Shown: positions 59,202 to 64,000 of the stretch, piece after piece
Layout of the letters: each line of letters starts with the position of its first letter
How positions within the stretch are numbered: position 1 is the stretch's first letter
From: Cetobacterium sp. 8H
Lineage (GTDB): Bacteria; Fusobacteriota; Fusobacteriia; Fusobacteriales; Fusobacteriaceae
Direction of reading: 5' to 3'
Assembly (NCBI RefSeq): GCF_014250675.1
Contig: NZ_JACHTG010000004.1
Coordinates: 1,551,501 to 1,615,500, forward strand
DNA: 64,000 nt
The notes under the pieces: generated by a model
Seen by the model: the letters and a program-made list of their open reading frames with translations, nothing else
The model's database searches: none
What the model was told of the DNA's origin: nothing
Translations under genes and position numbers: made by a program

Positions 59202-61511
59202 ATGAAAATATTAAATAAAGCTATTATATTTGTTACTATTTTTACCAGTGTTTTAGCAACTGATAACAACAGAGTAAATAGTAGTGAAGAGAAAATAAAA
59301 GCGATTGAAAAACAGATTCAAGAACTTGAGGAAAAGAAGCAAAATTTAGAGAAGTTGAAAACGACTTTTTTAAAAAATAGTAAGATTTCAAATTCAAGAC
59401 CTAAAGTTGGACTTGTTTTAAGCGGTGGTGGAGCAAAAGGTGCTGCGCATATTGGAGTTTTAAAAGTTTTAGAAAAATATAATATTCCGATTGATTATAT
59501 AGTTGGAACTAGTGCTGGAAGTATTATTGCAGCCATGTATTCTGTTGGATATACTCCTGATGAGATTGAAAAAGTTATTACAGACTTACAATTTTATGAT
59601 CTTTTCAGAAACTCTTCAGATAGAGATTTAGAAGGTATTTTAGAAAAAGCAACTTCAAATAAATATCCAATAAAAATATCTATAAGTAAAGATCTTGACT
59701 TGTCGTTACCTATGGGAGTTTTAACTGGTGAATATATATACCTAGAACTAAAAAAGATTTTTGCAAGAGCTGAAAATATTACTGATTTTAAGGAGCTACC
59801 AATTCCTTTTAGAGCTATGACAACAAATCTACAAACAGGTCAATCTGTTGCTATAGATGGCGGAGACCTTGCACTTTCAACTTTAAAAAGTATGGCTATC
59901 CCTACATTCTTAGACCCTATTAGAGAGGGTGATGAATATTTTGTAGACGGAGGTGTTGCAGATAATTTCCCAGTTCTAGAAGCCGTTAAAATGGGAGCAG
60001 ATGTAGTTATAGGAATAGATATCGCTGCTGATCCAATTCAAATAAGTGATAACTCAAATATTATATCTATACTTAATAAACTTTCTTCCTATAAGGGTGA
60101 CTCAAATACTCAGACTCAAAAAGAATATCCTGATATTCTTATTACTCCGGATGTAAAAAAACATAATACATTGAATTTTGATAATTTAGATAGTCTTGTT
60201 AAAGAAGGAGAAATAGCAGCGGAAGAGCTTAGCTATGCCTTAGATAAACTTTCAGACAAAAATTCTTTTAATGCTATTCAAAATAAAAAAAATGAACTTA
60301 AAAATATTTCTGTTGATATAAAAAATATCAATATTTATGGAAATGACACTTTAACAACCAAAGATGTTGAAGAATTAAAACCTAAAAAAGAGAATTTAAA
60401 TATTTCTGATTTAAATTTATGGGCTGAAAAAATATATGCTAAAAGTTATGTAGATAGAGTTTTTTATAATGTTCATAATGACACTATAGACTTCACTGTA
60501 AGAGAAAGAAGAGATTCTCAATTAAAAGCTGGAATTTCTTATATCTCTAATTATGGAGCAGGATTAGAACTTGTTGCTGAAATTCCTATTTTTAATAAAT
60601 TAAATCTTTCAACTAAATCTTATACTGTTAGAACTGAACTTTCAAGATATCCAAAAATATCCGTAAAAGATATAACTCAGTATAACTTTTTAGATTATAA
60701 ACTTTTAGTTTCTGCTGATCTATCATACGGATTTAACCCTATTTTCTTATATAAAAATGGTGACAATGTTTCTACTTACGTTAACAATAATTTTGAAGCT
60801 ACTATATCTCTAGGAACTACTATTTTTGATAATATTATTACAGGTTATACATTAGGATTTAAAAATATGGATACTGATTATTCAAGTGGTGAAAAGATTA
60901 GAAACTTTTCTAATTTTAAAAAAGACGGATCTTATATAACGAACTCTTTTAATCTTTATTTTGATACAATGAATAAAGCTTTATATGCTACAGAGGGTAG
61001 TAATGGACTTTTACAACTCTTCTCTCAAACAGATTATAAATTAGGGGATTCTTTTGAAGGGTATTCTTTGAGTGGAAATGCTTTTTTTCCTATTACTGAA
61101 AACCTATCACTTAATGCCGGATTAAGTGGTGGTCAGATTTATGGTGCTAAGAACACTCCATTATCTGAACTTTTTGTTTTAGGTGGTTTAAGAAATGATC
61201 CTGCAAGAAGAGATTATATGTTTTACGGATTGCCTATTTCATCTATCTATTCAGATAACTTCTTTATTGCAAGAGCTAGTGCTCAATATAACCTAATTGG
61301 AAATTTATTTCTGAACTTTACTTATAATATGGCCACTTACAATTATAATTCAAATTTTGGAACTTCTAAATCTATTTGGGAAGAGAAAGATCATGGATAT
61401 GGAGTTGGAATAGGATGGGATACGTTCTTAGGACCAATGGATTTTGTTATATCAAATAATGTTATGGGCGAGGGTGCTCTGTATCAAGTTCATATTGGAT
61501 ATATTTTCTAA
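59202..61511 (+). CDS. fplA: patatin-like phospholipase with POTRA and outer-membrane barrel (FplA type)
   Basis: A 769-residue type Vd autotransporter as known from Fusobacterium. A signal peptide (about 1-19) and a short coiled coil (about 28-60) precede the patatin phospholipase A domain: oxyanion loop GGGAKGAAHIGVL near 75-87, nucleophile S104 in GTSAGS and catalytic D249 in VDGG. A POTRA-like segment (about 360-430) leads into a C-terminal 16-strand-like BamA/TpsB barrel (about 440-769) ending QVHIGYIF. F. nucleatum FplA binds phosphoinositides and is surface exposed or released by cleavage. A strong promoter and terminator make it a single unit. Confidence 0.93.
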   Translation: MKILNKAIIFVTIFTSVLATDNNRVNSSEEKIKAIEKQIQELEEKKQNLEKLKTTFLKNSKISNSRPKVGLVLSGGGAKGAAHIGVLKVLEKYNIPIDYIVGTSAGSIIAAMYSVGYTPDEIEKVITDLQFYDLFRNSSDRDLEGILEKATSNKYPIKISISKDLDLSLPMGVLTGEYIYLELKKIFARAENITDFKELPIPFRAMTTNLQTGQSVAIDGGDLALSTLKSMAIPTFLDPIREGDEYFVDGGVADNFPVLEAVKMGADVVIGIDIAADPIQISDNSNIISILNKLSSYKGDSNTQTQKEYPDILITPDVKKHNTLNFDNLDSLVKEGEIAAEELSYALDKLSDKNSFNAIQNKKNELKNISVDIKNINIYGNDTLTTKDVEELKPKKENLNISDLNLWAEKIYAKSYVDRVFYNVHNDTIDFTVRERRDSQLKAGISYISNYGAGLELVAEIPIFNKLNLSTKSYTVRTELSRYPKISVKDITQYNFLDYKLLVSADLSYGFNPIFLYKNGDNVSTYVNNNFEATISLGTTIFDNIITGYTLGFKNMDTDYSSGEKIRNFSNFKKDGSYITNSFNLYFDTMNKALYATEGSNGLLQLFSQTDYKLGDSFEGYSLSGNAFFPITENLSLNAGLSGGQIYGAKNTPLSELFVLGGLRNDPARRDYMFYGLPISSIYSDNFFIARASAQYNLIGNLFLNFTYNMATYNYNSNFGTSKSIWEEKDHGYGVGIGWDTFLGPMDFVISNNVMGEGALYQVHIGYIF

Positions 61512-61512
61512 A

Positions 61513-61545
61513 AAAAAAGGCTATCAAATTTGATAGCCTTTTTTC
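61513..61545. terminator. bidirectional terminator
   Basis: AAAAAAGGCTATCAAA joined directly to its complement with T-runs on both strands, between converging fplA and murI. Confidence 0.9.
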
Positions 61546-62345
61546 TATGATTCACTTATTGGTTGATAAACATTAACAACTTTTTCCCCTAAAAATTTTT
61601 CACCAACCTCTTTAAATATTTCAATATCTCCGGTTACAAAGTAGTCAATATTAATTTTTTCTTTTCTACTTTTTTTTCTTCCTGTTTTTAATGAAATCCT
61701 ATTTAATTCAAAAAGTACATTCATAGCCGTTTCTTCTGCCGGATCTACTATCTTCTTGTCAGATATTTCCTCAATATCTGCTCTTATTAGAGGATAGTGT
61801 GTACATCCTAGAACAAGCGTATCTATGTCAGATGGAAGAGCATCAATATATTGCTTCAAAATTTCTTTGTTTTTTTCAGAAGACTCCCAACCTCTTTCTA
61901 TCATAGGACATAATAATTCACATCCTTTTTGATATACTTGATACTTAGAGTTTAATTCTGTTATCACTTTTTCATAAATTCTTGTTTTTGCTGTTAAAGG
62001 CGTGCATATAACCCCAATTTTTTTGTTTTTACTTTGTTTTATTGCCATAGAGGCACCTGGGCTTACAACACCTATAACTGGAATACTTGTAAATCTTTCC
62101 TTTAAAACATTTAAGGCTGCTGCTGTTGCAGTATTACAAGCAATTACAATGACATCAACTCTATTATCTATTAAAAATTCCCCTATTTTTAAACATAACT
62201 CTTGGATATCTTCAATACTTTTACTTCCATAAGGAGCATTTAAACTATCACCATAATAGATAATATCAGCAAAGTCAACTTTTTCTTTTATTTTTTTTAA
62301 AACACTTAAGCCTCCTACACCAGAATCAAAAACCCCTATCTTCAT
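61545..62345 (-). CDS. murI: glutamate racemase
   Basis: A 266-residue cofactor-free racemase that supplies D-glutamate for peptidoglycan. Both catalytic cysteines are present: C70 in VIACNTATAAAL and C181 in LVLGCTHYPLI. GVFDSGVGGLSVLKKI at the N-terminus and YGDSLNAPYGSKS are the other signatures. It starts 24 bases after the stop of the glutamate symporter gene, on the same strand. GGAGGGG precedes its ATG. Confidence 0.97.
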   Translation of the reverse strand: MKIGVFDSGVGGLSVLKKIKEKVDFADIIYYGDSLNAPYGSKSIEDIQELCLKIGEFLIDNRVDVIVIACNTATAAALNVLKERFTSIPVIGVVSPGASMAIKQSKNKKIGVICTPLTAKTRIYEKVITELNSKYQVYQKGCELLCPMIERGWESSEKNKEILKQYIDALPSDIDTLVLGCTHYPLIRADIEEISDKKIVDPAEETAMNVLFELNRISLKTGRKKSRKEKINIDYFVTGDIEIFKEVGEKFLGEKVVNVYQPISES

Positions 62346-62369
62346 TTTGCCCCTCCTATTCTATTAGTT

Positions 62370-63569
62370 TTACTTTCCAAATATGTTTATAAATATAGTT
62401 ATAAGAGATGCGTTTGTAAAATCTATAAATAGTGCTCCAACTAATGGTAATACAAAGAAAGCTGTTGGCGATGGCCCATTAGCTGTTGTAAATGATTCCA
62501 TATTTGCCATTGCATTTGGTGTTGCTCCCATACCAAATCCACAGTGCCCTGATGCCATAACTGCAGCATCGTAATCCTTACCCATAACTCTAAATGTAAT
62601 AAAGTAAGCGTATAGAGCCATTACTGCCGTTTGAACAAGTAATATTGCTACTAATGGTCCTGCTAATTCTGCTAATTCCCATAATTTCATTGACATTAAT
62701 GCCATTGCTAAGAATAATTGTAATGCGATATTTCCAACTGCACTTATTGTATGTAAAGGAAGCTCTGAATCTTTAGAATCTATAACATTTCTAATTATAG
62801 CTGCTACAAGCATTGGCCCGATATATGCAGGTAATACTACTCCAGCTTTTTTAGCTAAAGGAATTAATAATCCTCCAATACCCATAGAAATAACAATATA
62901 AACAATTGCATGGAAAAGGTTTTCTTCTGTTATTTGCTCTTTTATAACCTCTGTAGATCCCTCTTCATGAATTAAGAACTCCTCTTCAGTATGTCCAACT
63001 AATCCATAACGTTGCATTAATTTTTTTGCAACTGGTCCACCTATCATACATCCTGCAACTAGTCCAAATGTTGCCGAAGCAATTGCCACCGACATTGCTC
63101 CTGTTGCTCCAGCTGCCTCAAGAACAGGTCCAAACGCTCCCGATGTACCATGTCCACCTGTTAAAGGTACTGATCCTGCTGCAATTCCTAATAATGGATT
63201 TAATCCAAAGAATTTAGCTAAAGTAACTCCAACTATATTTTGTATAACAACTAGTCCACTCGCTACACAAAGGAAAATAAATACCTGTATTCCTCCTTTT
63301 TTTAAAAGCTTAAAGCTTGCTAAAAATCCAATTGTAGTAAAGAAAGCAATCATTAGAAGGTCTTTTAAAGTACCCTCAAAAGATAATGTAAATGTTCCTG
63401 TACTTCTACCAAAAAGTGTGAATATTGAGAAAATAACTCCACCTATTACAGGAGCTGGAATAAAGAACTTTTCAAAAAAACTAATTTTTCTTTTTATCCA
63501 TCTTCCTATAAGTAATAAAACAACTGCAATTGCTAAAGTTTCGGCCATATTAAACTGATATTCAAACAT
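62370..63569 (-). CDS. gltS: sodium/glutamate symporter GltS
   Basis: A 399-residue inner-membrane carrier (E. coli GltS has 401) that imports L-glutamate with Na+. Landmarks: FFIPAPVIGGVIFS in the first repeat, GLNPLLGIAAGSVPLTGGHGTSGAFGPVLEAAG in parts (the re-entrant SVPLTGGHG loop), GLVAGCMIGGPVAKKL, and the second-repeat GHCGFGMGATPNAMANM. The ATG at 63569 lies behind TGGAGG; an upstream in-frame TTG is rejected. murI follows directly, so glutamate uptake and its racemisation are co-expressed. Confidence 0.95.
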   Translation of the reverse strand: MFEYQFNMAETLAIAVVLLLIGRWIKRKISFFEKFFIPAPVIGGVIFSIFTLFGRSTGTFTLSFEGTLKDLLMIAFFTTIGFLASFKLLKKGGIQVFIFLCVASGLVVIQNIVGVTLAKFFGLNPLLGIAAGSVPLTGGHGTSGAFGPVLEAAGATGAMSVAIASATFGLVAGCMIGGPVAKKLMQRYGLVGHTEEEFLIHEEGSTEVIKEQITEENLFHAIVYIVISMGIGGLLIPLAKKAGVVLPAYIGPMLVAAIIRNVIDSKDSELPLHTISAVGNIALQLFLAMALMSMKLWELAELAGPLVAILLVQTAVMALYAYFITFRVMGKDYDAAVMASGHCGFGMGATPNAMANMESFTTANGPSPTAFFVLPLVGALFIDFTNASLITIFINIFGK

Positions 63570-63853
63570 AATAACCTCCATTTTTTTATTTTGTACTTCT
63601 AGTTGAGCCAAGTATACTTCTAAAAAAATACAATATCAAATATATAATTAGTATATAGTTTATAACTTGTATATATATACATTTTACAATTCTTCTCTAT
63701 TTGGTCGTTTTGGCATTCAAAAAATATTTTTTTAAAAATTATTTTTCATTTTATATACATATTGAAATTATTTATAAATAAAATAAAGGAGATACAAAAG
63801 ACTCTTAGAATAATAGTCTACAAGAGAGTTTTAATTAATAAGGAGGTTTTTTT

Positions 63854-64000
63854 ATGGACGAGTTTAACAAAAAGATATTTTCTTATCTTTTATTTACAGG
63901 AATACTTTTTAGCATTGTAGGGGTTTTCGGAATATTTAGTCCTACTATTTTTTCTATATATTTAGTTTATATTTTAGCTGCATTTTTTTTCGTTAGCGGA
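63854..64000 (+). CDS. HdeD/DUF308-like membrane protein, N-terminal part
   Basis: The gene runs off the window; 49 codons are visible. The product opens MDEFNKKIFSYLLFTGILFS and continues with a second hydrophobic stretch SIYLVYILAAFFFVSG. Two closely spaced helices with a G-x-F-x-P turn between them (GVFGIFSPTIF) resemble the DUF308/HdeD family of small acid-stress membrane proteins. AAGGAGG lies 7 bases before the ATG. The assignment rests on a short fragment. Confidence 0.6.
   Translation, partial: MDEFNKKIFSYLLFTGILFSIVGVFGIFSPTIFSIYLVYILAAFFFVSG

Noticed and set aside
1-64000. CRISPR arrays, tRNA or rRNA genes, insertion sequences, prophage
   Set aside because: No regularly spaced repeats, no clover-leaf candidates noticed, no transposase or phage structural genes; the tyrosine recombinase at 39394-40386 has no mobile-element neighbours.

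Overview
The window is a very AT-rich, gene-dense chromosomal segment from a strictly anaerobic, Gram-negative bacterium of the Fusobacteriota, most likely Fusobacteriaceae (Fusobacterium or Cetobacterium; the genus cannot be fixed from sequence alone). Support: a patatin/POTRA/barrel protein of the fusobacterial FplA type, outer-membrane MipA/OmpV, hydroxylamine reductase with rubredoxin, GltS, QueH, single AGCS and PotE carriers, frequent GTG/TTG starts with strong GGAGG sites, and A/T-rich codon choice. I see no rRNA, tRNA, CRISPR array, insertion sequence or prophage.

Layout. 0-4.3 kb: end of an N-acyl-D-amino-acid deacylase, a duplicated secreted protein, a class-1 isoprenoid-synthase-like enzyme with a DUF2147 protein, then an adenine-type riboswitch in front of an adenosine deaminase. 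4.3-15.7 kb: ornithine decarboxylase/antiporter (speF-potE), a DUF305 protein, a ZIP metal transporter, rubredoxin-hcp, proC, MscS channel, DUF3298 protein and alanine symporter. 15.9-26.7 kb: GDPD, a solitary molybdopterin oxidoreductase, MATE exporter, FUSC-like protein, ABC-F ATPase, a FAD oxidoreductase, GNAT, a small-RNA candidate with two small ORFs, BI-1 and a PfkB kinase. 26.8-39.2 kb is almost all plus strand: DEAD helicase, HD hydrolase, HU, FAD dehydrogenase, two radical SAM proteins, SIMPL, QueH, the GlcNAc set rpiR-nagB-nagA, and a split YeeE pair.

At 39.29-39.32 kb a 28-bp site with the 11-6-11 architecture of Xer/dif sites lies directly beside a complete tyrosine recombinase gene. 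This is the most interesting signal in the window: it could be the chromosome-dimer resolution site and so mark the replication terminus. Gene strand bias and a few hand-counted G/C ratios on either side agree loosely.

40.4-64 kb: RsuA-type pseudouridine synthase, two unrecognised proteins, endonuclease IV, AlaX-like deacylase, rlmN-PBP1A, then a minus-strand envelope cluster (M29 aminopeptidase, glycosyltransferase-deacetylase fusion, MipA, HAD phosphatase), a translationally overlapping pair of CrtI-like desaturase and divergent ABC1/UbiB-like kinase, a DeoR regulator, a multi-TM channel-like protein, a permuted-papain lipoprotein, two small unknown proteins, FplA, and gltS-murI, where glutamate uptake and glutamate racemisation are paired. 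The last bases begin an HdeD-like membrane protein.

Gene calls rest on reading motifs by eye; starts were moved from the longest ORF to the codon behind a clear Shine-Dalgarno where one exists.
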